Assembly: GCA_002778195.1 (NCBI GenBank)
Contig: PCDI01000001.1
Coordinates: 4,923,869 to 4,987,868 of the forward strand
Direction: 5' to 3'
DNA: 64,000 nucleotides
From: Raffaelea ambrosiae
Lineage: Eukaryota; Ascomycota; Sordariomycetes; Ophiostomatales; Ophiostomataceae
Position numbers and translations under genes: made by a program. Numbering within the stretch: position 1 is the first letter of the stretch; each line of letters begins with the position of its first letter. The notes under the pieces are model-generated. The model had not been told where the DNA came from. It did not search any database and saw nothing but the letters and a program-made list of their open reading frames with translations. Of the stretch, positions 43,418 through 54,631 are shown piece after piece.

Positions 43418-44013
43418 CTGTGTAGGTAGTGCCACCTTTACGAATTTGCCGGGGAATGGGTTTGTCTCGCTTCCGTAGTTGAGACGTGATCCAGGAGCCA
43501 CGCTTAGTTTCTTTTCTGCCTCAATCTCGGCAGTGCAGGTGGCGTGGTCTGCCTCATTGTCGACGAGATCGACAGTCAGATGAAGTGCAGCTATAGCAAA
43601 CGTCTGTGCCAGAATGAAAATGTGAAAATGAAAGAATAAAGTGAACGCAGATAAAATGATAGAAAGGGGGGGGGGAGGTTTTAAAATTAGGAAGAGAGAT
43701 AGAGAGGCAAAAAGATGAGAAAGAGAAAATGGGAAAGGAAGAGCGACAAAGAGCAAGAAGATAGAAAATGTAAATACGAGCAAGAAGGAACAAGACGAGG
43801 GAAGCAGATTACTTTCCAATGCCACACTTTAGCGCCGGCAACTACATATAGGAGGCGGGAATTCGAGGGGTAGTGTCGAGAGTCAGATGAAGAGCTGCCA
43901 TACCATGGACTTGATGCAGAAGGAGACAGAAAGGGAAATGAGAAAAAAAAGAGGAGCTGAGAGAGGAAACGAAGAAGACGAATGAGGAAGCCAAAGGAAG
44001 TGGCAGGTGAACA

Positions 44014-44245
44014 AGACTGCAAATCCCATGATCTCCAGACCCGAAGAGTAGGCCGCCGTGACGACCACCCCAGGAGTGGCAAAGTTGGATTTGAGGAGAT
44101 GATCCCATACGTGCCGAAACTCGCCGGGATACCTCTTGGTGTTGGTATTGAACCATGTGTAGAGGGGATCGTCCAAAAAGGCCTGGACGGCGACATCTAC
44201 CAATGGGTCCACCTCAGTGGCCGATGGCACCCGGGTCACATACAT
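44014..44245 (-). pseudogene. GNAT acetyltransferase fragment (N-terminal half)
   Basis: From the ATG at 44245 the frame reads MYVTRVPSATEVDPLVDVAV, then AFLDDPLYTWFN, then RHVWDHLLKSN, then VVVTAAYSS and EIMGFAV, which is the first half of a fungal GNAT enzyme (helix 1, helix 2, strands 2-4). The part that should bind acetyl-CoA does not follow: downstream is a hydrophobic, pyrimidine-rich frame and then a low-complexity stretch. No donor with good consensus rescues it. A second coding-like patch (43435-43612, ALHLTVDLVDNEAD...) lies further on, of unknown identity. It is most simply a decayed gene or a poorly resolved multi-exon gene. Confidence 0.45.
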
Positions 44246-46109
44246 GGCACACATGACGAAGGATATAGACAGGGATGAACTGTGTTCAATAGAGGCTCAA
44301 AGTATTGACAATTGGCCTCGGATTGGCTGGACGAGTGTTGGACAAGATTTTGCACACAAGATTCCTAGCTTCCATCATGGCAGCTGGAAATCCACCCTTT
44401 TATGCCCAGACGCAGACGGCTGAAGCTGGTGCGCTTGCCCCAAATCCCCAGAGAGAATGAACTTGATACTGCTTCTGAAACCGTTTACAAGATATATTCT
44501 ATGGCAGTCTTGAAACCAACAGGGGGGGGTTCAAGGTTGGTCGTTCATTGTTCAAACCGACTCCTGTAAGACTCGTCCTGGAGCTACATCCCTCGAAGCG
44601 CGCTTTCTGGAAAAACAGCGGACATGAAGAAACGTGGAAATAAAAAAGGCACCATCAAGTTGCATTTGCGCATTCAGTTCCCGAAAACCGAAAACATTTG
44701 AAGCCAGAACACTTCTGCTGGTCGGAGTCTGTTGCGGCTAATCAGGGCTGATTTTTGTTTAAAACGAAGGATGCTCATTGTTGTCGCCGGCCCCTTTCTG
44801 ACATACCGAATCACTCTTGGCCGCTTTCCATTGCAATGCGCAAAACGGTCTTTGTAGAGGTAGCCTACAAGAGTTTCCAGCGCTGTCTCAGTGTGTTGTT
44901 GCCTGGCAGGCAAACAATGACGAGTAAACGTTCGGAGCCGATTGCATGTAGGTGAAGGTGAGCCACCGCGTGAAGACGGAAGTCCAAACTTTAACAAACA
45001 AAGAATCCGAGGCCATCTGCACGTATTCAAAGAAAAGAATAAAAACCCCAGATTGTGAAAGAACCCGCAAGTGGAAAACTCTTATTGGTTTCCAAGAGCA
45101 GTTCTGTGTGAACGGAAGAGAGACACAGGCACGAGTTTCCCTTTCTTAATGCGATGATTAGTCACAAATACCGTAAATAGTGTCTCACACTGTGCATATC
45201 TGCACTGCCCACCGTCAAGGGCGGTAGCTTTCGGCAGATTCACAATCTTGTTTATCTACCACCGAAATTGGGCGTAAATTTTTTTCCTCCTCTTTTTTTT
45301 TTTCTCTTTTTCTTTCTTCAACCAAGACCACAACAGAAAAAAATAACTACTCAAATCGTCGCCAGTGCATTCGTTTACTTTAACTCCCGTTGCCTGACGA
45401 TTCCGGTTCGTGCGTCGAGATCAAAGAAAAACCCTTGTCTAAAACCATCGTCACGAGGGTCGCCTCGAGTGGCTTCCATGATGCGACGATGACCTGAAAC
45501 ACTGGACATTTCTTCAAAAAAATTTTTTGAAGAGCTCTTTGCTGCCTGCATGCGTTCTTATGTGTATCGCTACAGCTAACTCAGCGAAGGCTACTTATAT
45601 CTATGTTGTATTCCTACGATAGAATAGAAAAAAAGCATGTGATTGTGCACTTGCCCTCGATGTAAGTTCACTCTAAATCGTGTCGTCGACACGTCGATGC
45701 ATCGACACTTCCAGGCCTCCTATGATGCATCCAAATATCATCTGGTAATCCAACTCGACCCCCTGCTGGCGGGAGGATACACAACCCCCCCTCGACAGCT
45801 TGCGCAGGTTGAGAGTGCGGAGAATCTGTAAAGGCACTTTTTTTTTGGTTCTGTTGTGTTCCGCACGCAGAGCCAAAAACAAATTACAATCTGAAATGGA
45901 GCGGCCCATACTTTCGATGAGACGAGAAACACACTCCAATTATTTGCTCAAAGAAGTGCAACTGTAAGCTGACCGAGATGTGTGTCTTTGTTAGAGTCTA
46001 CTCTATATCGTCGCTGTCTTTCCCTCCATAAAAAAATGAGACAAAATGTACAACAGGTGAGATAAAGAAGTACATGAACCTCGTACCAAGCCGGACTTGT
46101 GCTGCCGAA
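44246..46109. other. Intergenic region
   Basis: 1.9 kb between two minus-strand genes. No coding character is seen. There is a T-rich run near 45288-45320, an AAATTTTTT-like palindromic patch near 45518-45528, and the 3' UTR of the NAD+ synthetase gene at the right. Confidence 0.6.
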
Positions 46110-49100
46110 TTACGCCTTCTCCTGGACAGCCACCCCCTTCTTCTCGGCCTCCTCAGCCGCCTCCATGCGCGCAACTTCCTCGTCAATCATCTTGAAGGCC
46201 CAGTTGTCCCACATGCGAGGGTACAGGAAGGGCCGGTGGTCGAACCGGTTGTCGTCGGGTGAGTAGCTCTCCATGTGTACAGACGGTGTGATGGTTGTCA
46301 TCTTGTGGCGGTTGATGCCTGGGAGATGTCAGAATGGGGGACCGCTTTATCAGACATGCCTCAAAAGATGGGAGTTGGGCAGGAATGCCCAGAAAAAGAA
46401 CTCACAGTAGAAATGGAAGAACCGCTTGACCTTGTCGGCGACTTCTCTGGGACCCAGGCCGCGCTCCTCCTTCCAGTCGTGGACGAGCTTCTGGAACATG
46501 TAGTAAGGACCTGATTGGATGCGTTAGCTGCTGTGGACATTCCACTTGCCAGGATGCGTGAGTCAATCTTACCGAGCTTGTGTTCCTTCCGCAGGACACC
46601 GAATACAGAGACTGGCTGCTTGTTAGCATGCTTTCTTATCAAGCAGGCGCCTCAGTAGACGCAGAAGACCACTTACGCTCGTCGTAAGTCATGCCCATGT
46701 CCGCCTCGTCAGACTGGACGTAGTCGCCAGTGATGGGCTCGAGCTCAGCTGTCGGGGTTGCCGTCAAGAATTCCTCGAGGACAGGCATGTCAAACTCCTT
46801 CCAAGCCCACGCGATGAATCGTTTCAAATCTGTGGTTTTCGAGTCAGCATTTGCTTGTCTGGCGACGAGGGAGGTGTACTGCCTACCTTTCTTGGAAACT
46901 GATCCGATGGGATTGATCTGAGGACAGGTTAGAGAAAACCCAAATGCACTTCATGGTTTAACGAGCACTTACGTCTGCGAACAATTATCAGCAAATGTGT
47001 TGATACACAACAGGGCTATACACAATGAGGCACGTGGAGTGTTCACTTACCAGCCGAAGAGCAGTCGTATTTCGTAAGATAGCCGCGCAGAGATTCTGAG
47101 AATGCCGTTAGTAGTGCTTCTTAAAGAGCAGCACAGAAATAAATCATACCGTCAACGTTTGCAGAGCCGAGACTAGATACGTGTTAGCGGTTGTGCAACA
47201 AGTGATCACGAACAGAGAATGAAACTTACACAAGCAGACCGCCAGCGCCTTCGCCCCATCTGACCGTGGGAAGCAGCTGGGCAAACTCGTACGCGGCCAC
47301 CATTCTGGATCTGGCTTGGATGTTTTGAAGAGCCCTTCCCGTACGTTAGCATGGATACAACAGAGTCTTGCTTGTTTTGTGTGCTTACAGATTCTCGGTG
47401 TTGCCACCTCCAAACACTCTGAACTTCGGCTCGAAGCCAGTAGCACCAGAAAAGAGGCCCTTGAACGACTGGAAGGCATCGTCAATGTTAATGTCCGTGT
47501 GGTAGCTGCCAATCTCCTTGGCGAGTGTTTCCGAGCGCTGTCTGGTCTCCTTGCTGGATTGCGACTTCATGCCCATGTAAATGGTCTGCAAATCATGTTA
47601 GCAACAAAAGCCAGGTCAAGGACTGGAACTTTCCACGTACATGCATGATGTTGTTGCACAGATCCTGGGGCGTTTTGGGGAACGACTCAGCATAGCGGCA
47701 CATCTTCTTGACGGCGGCAATGACAATCTCGTTGCCCTCCTCGACCTCCTTCATGGCCAGTCGGCACATGCTGAAGACGATGCAGGCCGTGGAGCAGCTG
47801 TCGATGCCACCGCTCAGCGGCAGCAGGAAGCCCGTGGCGCCGGAACGGCGGAGGTAGTCGAACAGGTAGCAGGCGGGGCCGAGGGCGATCTCCTCCTCGG
47901 GCAGGTGGTACCGCGGCGGGCGGGTCTTGGTCGGGGCCAGGCCAATTTTGTCGTCGGACAGGCTAAAGTCGGTCTCGATGCGTTGGTACGCCGGAGCCTG
48001 CATCGCCTGCATGCCGCGGGAGGGCGCAAAGCGGAACGACCGGACCTCCTCCAGATCGACGGTGGCGGTGACGACCTCGACGTCCTTGAGGGAGAACTGG
48101 CTGCCCTGGGCCACAATGTTGCCGTTGACGATAATCATGGAGCAGCCATCGTAGTACAGACGCTCGCCACCAGCACCACGGTGGTTGGAGTACAGGTAGA
48201 CACCGCCGCTCTTGCGAGTCGCCTCGAGGATGAGCTGAATGCGCGTGTCTAGCTTGCGCAGGTTCTGCAGACAATGGTTAGCTCGGTCAAAACTATGTAG
48301 TAGAACTTGTGTTAGTCAAGGCAAAACGTACGTGGTGGGAACCGGAGCTGTTTGTGAAGATCTCGGTACCCGACAAACCCATGCCAATGTGAGGGGAGTT
48401 GGGAGTGAACAGCTCCTCGCAGGTCTCAGCGCCAAGGCAGGTATCGGGCGTGCTGATGACGGCGTCGCCAATGGGAATCTTGATGGAGCCCTGCAGCTTC
48501 TGCATCATTGGCGGAAGGTAGTAGTCCTCGACATGGCGAGGGCCGTGCCATGGGATGAAGTATCTGTGGGCGTGTTAGACACGAACACGAAAAGCTTCTA
48601 TTACCTGCAGATTCCGGGGCGGTTACCTGTTCTCGCGGTAGTTTCCGTCGGCAGCCAAGAACAGCTTCGGCCGGATCATGATGATCTTTCCGTTGATCGC
48701 GAGAACACGAGCATTAAAGCGGTTGCCGCGATGCATCACGGGCATGCCCTGGGTTGTGTCAGCAAGAGGGCACAGTCCAATGTGCATTTTTCAGTCAACC
48801 TACAATGTCCAGAAGAATTTCGTAGCATGACTCGTCCGTGAGAATGCGGTACATCTGCTGCCAGCAGTGCAGGTAGAGGTCTCCCTGGGGTTGTGTCAGC
48901 GTGGTTGTGAGGTTACATTGTCATCCCTGCTCTACATACCTCAAGGAAGTGATCCAGGCAGTCATAGCCGCATATTTCCTGTGAAACAAGTTAGCCGGTG
49001 TCAATGATCTCGAATTGTCTGTAAAATGGAATCCCCAAAGTTGCCCACCAGTTCTGGGCCGACACGCAGCTTTGCGCCGTGCTTCTTGGCCTCGTGGATG

Positions 49101-49183
49101 CTCTCAATGATGCGGTCCGTGTTGCCATCAAAGTCCAGCGCCCACTGGTTGAGATTACACGTGGAGAGGGTGACGAGAAGCAT
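46110..49183 (-). CDS. QNS1: Glutamine-dependent NAD+ synthetase (16 exons)
   Basis: The enzyme turns deamido-NAD+ into NAD+ with ATP, taking ammonia from glutamine. Hand splicing gives 16 exons and 713 residues, against 714 for the yeast enzyme. Exons: 49183-49049, 48978-48940, 48884-48804, 48748-48627, 48563-48332, 48264-47641, 47585-47389, 47334-47230, 47172-47150, 47095-47051, 46974-46973, 46917-46887, 46829-46677, 46611-46573, 46510-46406, 46318-46110. The N-terminal nitrilase-like amidase has the Glu-Lys-Cys triad at E45, K113 (RPK) and C174 (AETCEEL). The synthetase half has the ATP loop SGGIDS at 354-359 and ends with YDCSSADINPIGS, a conserved active-site region. All introns are GT-AG. 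Exon 9 is 23 nt and exon 11 is 2 nt. The gene is far richer in introns than its neighbours. Confidence 0.95.
46973..46974 (-). other. QNS1: 2-nt microexon of the NAD+ synthetase gene
   Basis: The coding strand reads TTCGCAG, then AC, then GTAAGTG. The exon before ends in G (before GTAAGT at 47050) and the exon after starts ATC (after CTCAG at 46917). G plus AC makes GAC, Asp 535 in SSADINP, which is conserved in the family. Skipping the two bases gives a frameshift straight after Ala 534. The flanking introns are 76 and 55 bases. Confidence 0.85.
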
Positions 49184-50767
49184 ATTTGTGGTGATGGCTG
49201 CGTTATCTCGACAACCGGTTGTGTTTGTGTCTGAGTTGTGAGCTTTCTCGCGGGAAAGAAAAAACTCGGTTGTTGTAAAATAAAGTTGACTTGATGTTAG
49301 CACCTGTTCGTCCGCCTTGAGTCAGTTAATGCACGTGCAAAGATGGCTAGCCCAATGGCGGGGTAGCTCTGCCTGGGACGCGTCAATGCCCTCCCCACAA
49401 TTCACGGCTGGAGAGAAAGGCGAATGCCGAGCAAGCACCGATACACTGGCAAGGCTGAGATAAACGAGTTCTTACACACAAGTGCGCAAGTGGGCACCAA
49501 AACTTCAAATACCCGTTCCTCTTTCTTTACTACCAATTTTACTTCGTCTCCCAGGCTTACTAGGACTGTTTACCTTTATTTTCAGGTTGGGTCATAGACT
49601 AAGACTATGTGCCAGTAATTTGCCGATTGCCTTCTGTTGCACTCCTGTCCTAACATCCTCGAATTGCTGCCCCAGGAAAACCAACAACCATCCGTTGCCG
49701 GCCCCACAAAGATAAAGATGGAAACATTTGGGGGTTTTAATTTCCAGTGCTTCTTCTGTCCTGCCCCGTCGGCTAATGACAGCTGACTCCAGGTATTTGA
49801 ACAGTATGTCCTGTGTAAAAGGAGGTCCGCCGCGCTGAAAAAAAGAGTGGGCGTCTTCGTCTCGGCAGAGTCGAAGATTATCGTTAGTAGTGGCCGTGAT
49901 AAAACGGTCTCGCTCGTGTTCTCGTGACCGACGCGTTCGAAGCCTGATATAGTCTTTGGGTTGGACGAGGCTCATGTCGGTATTTACTAGTCGCCCAGAC
50001 TTGTCGAGCGAAACTTGGTGGTTTGTTAGCTTTTGGGCACATATTGTCGTATGCAGCGCTCTCGACACTATGGTGCTCCTCGTTGGACCCGGTGTGAACG
50101 AAAGAAAGGGGAGATAGAGGGGCGATGAGACTTTTCGTTTATTTTTAGGGGGGAGGGGGAAAGGGTTCTCTCCTTATTTTGCACTGGACCCTGTTGCTGG
50201 ATCGAACCGAAACAGGAAGGCAAGACGAAAAGAAGAAGCTCGTCTTCGAAACGCCAGGTGCGACCGACACAACCCTGCTCCTTCCTGTGACGCATCTGGG
50301 CTCGCTTACACCGCACAGCACGCATCCCCGTTGAAATTTCTGTTTCCCCGTTATCTTTCAGGGGCCGTTTCGATCGCCGTTGCACTGTTGCCCCACCAGC
50401 TCAGTACGAGCACCTCGACAGCTCTGAGAAGGCACAGACCACCTCAAGCTGCCGATTACGGACCCACCTTCCCCCCTCAAGCTCTGCCAACTCGGACAAT
50501 AGGGTGTCTCAGACAAAGTGGACAGCTCCGGGCTGCTTGGCCAACGTGTTTCGTCTTTCAGCTTTTCTGCCCCCTTTCAATTTCAATTTTGTTCTTCAAC
50601 CAGCATTTAACCCTTACTTTATTCACCCACTGCTAGACGCAGATTATCTCTGTTCTTTGTTTCTTTCCTCGGCATTTCAGTCAACAAGAAATCTGACAAA
50701 GGAATAACAAATCCGATCCCCAAATTCAACCCCCCCAAATTCGCATCCAAGTCAAAGCATCGTCAAA
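49184..50767. promoter_or_regulatory. Divergent intergenic region (QNS1 / SFH5)
   Basis: 1.6 kb between two divergent start codons. No gene is seen. The right third is CT-rich and A/C-rich leader-type DNA running up to CAAAATGTCC. A 14-base match to the GST minisatellite (CAGACTTGTCGAGC) lies near 49998-50011. Confidence 0.55.
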
Positions 50768-52260
50768 ATGTCCGACAAGCCCGTCGAAGCTCCTGCTCCT
50801 GCCGCCGAGGCCAAGCCCGTCGAGGCCGCGGCCACCGAAACGACGGCCACCGAAACGACGGCCACCGAGACGGCTCCTGCCGAGCCGACACCTGCCCCAG
50901 CAGCGGCCGACACCAAGCCTACCGAGACCAAGCCCACGGAATCGGCCCCCGTTGAGACCAAGACCGCAGAGCCCGTGGCCCCCGCAAAGGAGGAGGCCAA
51001 GCCGACAAAGACCGTGGTCGTCGAGGCCCCGACAAAGGATGCGGCTGTCACGCCGATCCAGGCTCTCTATGCAGCTGCCAAGGAGAATGGCCACCCCGAG
51101 ATCTGGGGTGTCACTCTGGCCGACCCAGCCACCGATATTCCCAGCCAGATCGTCTTCCAGAAGTACCTCAACGCCAACGATGGTGACCTCGCCAAGGCCA
51201 AGGACCAGCTTCTCAAGACGCTGCAGTGGCGCGCAAAGACAAAGCCGCTCGAGCTGATCAGCAAGGAGTACAGCGGCGCCAAGTTCAGCGGCCTCGGCTA
51301 CGTGACGAGCTACACGGTCGACAACGCTGCGTACGACCCATCCGAGCCTGAAAACAAGGAACTCTTCACTTGGAACATCTACGGCAGCACCAAGAGCATT
51401 TCCAAGACTTTTGGTGATCTGGAAGGGTATGTCCAGTAGCCTTTTTTTTTTTTCACTCTTTTTTTTTTTGGCTGTTGTGCCAACTAACACGAATGGGCAG
51501 CTTTCTCAACTGGCGCGTGGCGCTGATGGAGATGGCTCTCCAGGACCTCGCGATCCAGAAGGCCACCAAGCCCATCACCGCCGACTACGATCCCTACAAG
51601 TTCTACCAGGTCCACGACTACAAATCTATCAGCTTTCTACTCGCGCCGCCCCAGGTCAAGAGCGCCAGCACCGAGGTCATCAAGGTCTTTGCCCAGAACT
51701 ACCCCGAACTGCTCAAGGAGAAGTTCTTTGTCAACGTGCCCGCCATCATGGGCTTCGTCTACGCCTTCATGAAGCTCTTTGTTGCTCCTAAGACGATCAA
51801 GAAGTTCCATCCCATGTCCAACGGAGGCGCTCTGGCCAAGGAGTTTGGCGACAGCAGGGTCAAGAACCTGGGCCAGCTCCTGCCCAAAGAATACGGCGGC
51901 AGTGGACCTGATCTCAAGACAGCGGGCGTGGGGCCTGCCCTGACTGATGACGCCCCTGCCGTTCCTGCTAAGGAGACATCCAAGAAGGCGGCCAAGGCAG
52001 CGGCCAAGGAAGCGGCCAAAGAGGCCCCCAAGGAAGAACCCAAGACTGAGACCAAGAAGGAGGACGAAGCCCCCAAGGCGGCCCCCAAGGAGGCACCGAA
52101 AGAGGAAGCCAAGGCGGAAGCTCAAGCCGACGGCTCGGCCGAGGTGAAAGACGAGGCCAAGGAGGTCAAGGAGGTCAAGGAGATCAAGGACGATGTCATC
52201 AAAGAGGATGTCGAGGAGGAAGCCAAGGCCGATGGCGTTGTCGAGGCCAAGACTGAGTAA
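50768..52260 (+). CDS. SFH5: Sec14-like phosphatidylinositol transfer protein, Sfh5-type
   Basis: A two-exon gene for 472 residues: 50768-51426 and 51501-52260, intron GTATGT...GGGCAG, join DLEGFLNWRVALME. Sfh5 proteins carry lipids (and in yeast heme) between membranes. An N-terminal Ala/Thr/Glu/Pro-rich region of about 95 residues is followed by the CRAL-TRIO N part (HPEIWGVTLADP, then FQKYLNANDGDLAKAKDQLLKTLQWR) and the lipid-binding domain (YDYKSISF-like QVHDYKSISFLLAPPQ, then VFAQNYPELLKEKFFVNVPAIMGFVYAFMK, then FHPMSNG, then LPKEYGGSG). The last 120 residues are a Lys/Glu/Ala-rich, probably disordered or coiled tail, longer than usual for the family. Confidence 0.88.
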
Positions 52261-52834
52261 AATGTGTCGAAAGAAGGCTTTTCGGATCTCCCAGCGAGTC
52301 GACCATCCATGCGGGGTTGCATGAAACTGCCATCTTTACGTGTATGCGTTTTTTCTTTTCTTTCTTTTTTGTCGCTCGTTTTCTCTTGTGTTTTTTTTTT
52401 TTTTTTTGTGGGATGGGAAGACAAAATTACCCCCAGTAGACAGCAAGATGCTGCAGACGCTCGTTCCGTCGATCGGTGGAGGATTCCGAACGAATTAATG
52501 TAGACAGCCAGACAGTTTATACCCTCTTTGTTAGTCATTACCCCAATACTCATCTCTGATTCTCTTTTCGGATCTACTCGTACTTTGTTTTGTTTTCGTG
52601 TCTTAGGTGTCCTTTTTAGCTGTCCATTTTCCTCTGAATCTCATCCGCCCCTGACCCGTTATCGAACGAGGCGGTACATATACTGCCGATCTGCTAGCGG
52701 GCCTGGATGGCCTCCGTCGGAAAACCAGCGGATAACAGGATAATAAATTGCACAATCAACGGCTGTCCATTTAAACCACAGCACAGCACCAGAACCTCTG
52801 TCATTGCCTGCAGCGCAGGACCAGCGGCGACGAA
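52261..52834. other. Intergenic region
   Basis: This holds the SFH5 3' UTR (a T run at 52390-52406) and the promoter of the next gene. Nothing else is recognised. Confidence 0.6.
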
Positions 52835-54079
52835 ATGGCGACTGAAACCGTGCAGCAGTGGATGACGGTCCAGGACGGCCTGGACAAGCTGTACTCACAG
52901 ACAGCGCCCATGCCGACGCCGGGCAAGGACGAGGTTTTGGTCAAGATCCACGCCGTGGCGCTCAACTATCGTGATACCGAGGGTGAGCCTCCCCCCCCCC
53001 CACGTCACTGGCCTACGGCTGCCTATTTCCCGCCTGGAGTCGCCCCCAAGTCACTGCATATAATTGCCTATTGTTTGCCTATTGTTTCCCACCTGGAGTC
53101 TAATTGATTGCCACCAGTGTGCATGGGCCTCTACAACCATCACCAGACCGTCGCCAGCGGCGGCCCCGAGCCGATTGCGCCGTGCTCGGACATGTGCGGC
53201 GTCACTGTCGCTGTCGGCCCCGACTGTGTCGAGCCGTGGAAGGTCGGCGACCGTGTCGTCTCGATCTACAACCACCTGCACCAGACCGGCCACGTCGAGC
53301 AGGTGCACATGGAGAAGGGCGGCCTCGGCCTGCCGCTGCCGGGCGTCCTGCAGACCTACCGCGTGTTTCCCAGCATCGGCCTCATGGCGGCCCCGGCCTA
53401 CCTGTCCGATGCCGAGGCGGCCTGTCTGCCCGTCGCCGCCGTCACCGCCTGGATGGCCATCAACGGCATGCAGCCGATTGGCCACCCCATCGGGTCGAGC
53501 AGAACCCCCCTCCAAAAACCCATTGTCCTCATTCAGGGCACCGGCGGCGTCAGCATCAGCGGCCTCCAGATCGCCCACGCCTGCGGCGCCACCTGCGTGG
53601 TCACCTCGTCGTCCGACGCCAAGCTGGCCAAGGCCCAGGCGCTGGGCGCCGATGCACTCATCAACTACAAGACGACGCCCCGCTGGGCCGACGCCGTCAT
53701 GGACGTCACCCACGGCCACGGCGCCGACATCATCCTGGAACAGGGCGGCGCCGGCACGCTGCGCCAGTCCTTTGACGCCGTGGCCTTTGGCGGGCTGATC
53801 AACTGCATTGGCTACCTGGGCGGCAAGCAGGACAAGACGGACGCGGACAGCAACGCGGACCGGACGGGCGTCACCGTGCTGGCGCTGCGGCGGAACCTGA
53901 CCATCCGGGGCATCGTCAACGGCCCGCGGGACCGGTTTGGGGAGATGCTGGCGTTCTACACCGAAAAGGAAATCCACCCGGTGGTGGACCGGACGTTTGC
54001 CTTTGCCGAGAGCCCGGCCGCGCTGCAGTACTTGTTCAGCGGGAAGCACTTTGGCAAAGTGGTAATCAACGTGGCATAA
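52835..54079 (+). CDS. MDR-family alcohol dehydrogenase / quinone oxidoreductase-like
   Basis: A two-exon gene for 369 residues: 52835-52982 and 53118-54079, intron GTGAGC...CACCAG of 135 bases, join RDTEVCMGLYNHH. The medium-chain dehydrogenase fold is clear: EVLVKIHAVALNYRD at the start, PCSDMCGVTVAVGPDCVEPWKVGDRVV, then the nucleotide-binding turn VLIQGTGGVSISGLQIAHACGATCVVTSS, and ALGADALINYKTTPRWADAVMDVT. It uses NAD(P)H; the zinc ligands of classical alcohol dehydrogenases are not evident, so a quinone or enone reductase is likelier. The substrate is unknown. The intron holds a C run and an imperfect repeat of CCTATTKYTTCCCRCCTGGAGTC (two copies). Confidence 0.85.
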
Positions 54080-54631
54080 GACGTTGTGTAGTCGGTTGGC
54101 GTTTTCTGAGCTTGGATTTGTACGCATTTGTTGGGCCATCGTCATTCTGTCTTGTCACTGTTGCTTCCTTGGCAGTTCACAAATAGCGTATCAAAGAGTT
54201 TGCACAAAATCGAAGGCGCGCCTAGTTGTCCACCCCAACGCATTGGAAGTGTTTGCCACATGTCTGCCAGGCCCAGCTCACTCTTCGTTTACCTTTGTAA
54301 CAAACGAAGCAAGCTCCTTTGTCACCAGCCCAGTTGTCAACCAGTATATATATGTGTCCTCTGTTCTCAACTCTCTCCCTCCTTTCTTCCCTTCTTTTCT
54401 TCCCTTCTCTTCAACGGCTCTCATCAGCAGTCCAAACATACAGACATATCAATACTTGATTTGGCATATATATTGTCTCGCTTCAGCGATCATGGCACCT
54501 CCAAAGGCCAAGCCGGCTCCAAACACTTAAAGAAAACGACGTCCCAGCTGCTATAGTGACTGGTCTCTTCAGAGCGGCTACGGTAAGAGTGTTACCGTCC
54601 CTTCACAACTCCCCGTCCGCGCTGACTCCTA
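54080..54631. other. Intergenic region before the transposon relic
   Basis: 550 bases with TC-rich DNA near 54370-54415. A tiny frame at 54492 (MAPPKAKPAPNT) is followed by a stop; it resembles the start of a short leader or a truncated Ala/Pro/Lys-rich N-terminus but cannot be called a gene. Confidence 0.5.

Noticed and set aside
53051..54145. 364-codon minus-strand frame opposite the MDR oxidoreductase
   Set aside because: Shadow frame; the plus-strand product has the Rossmann turn and clean splice sites.
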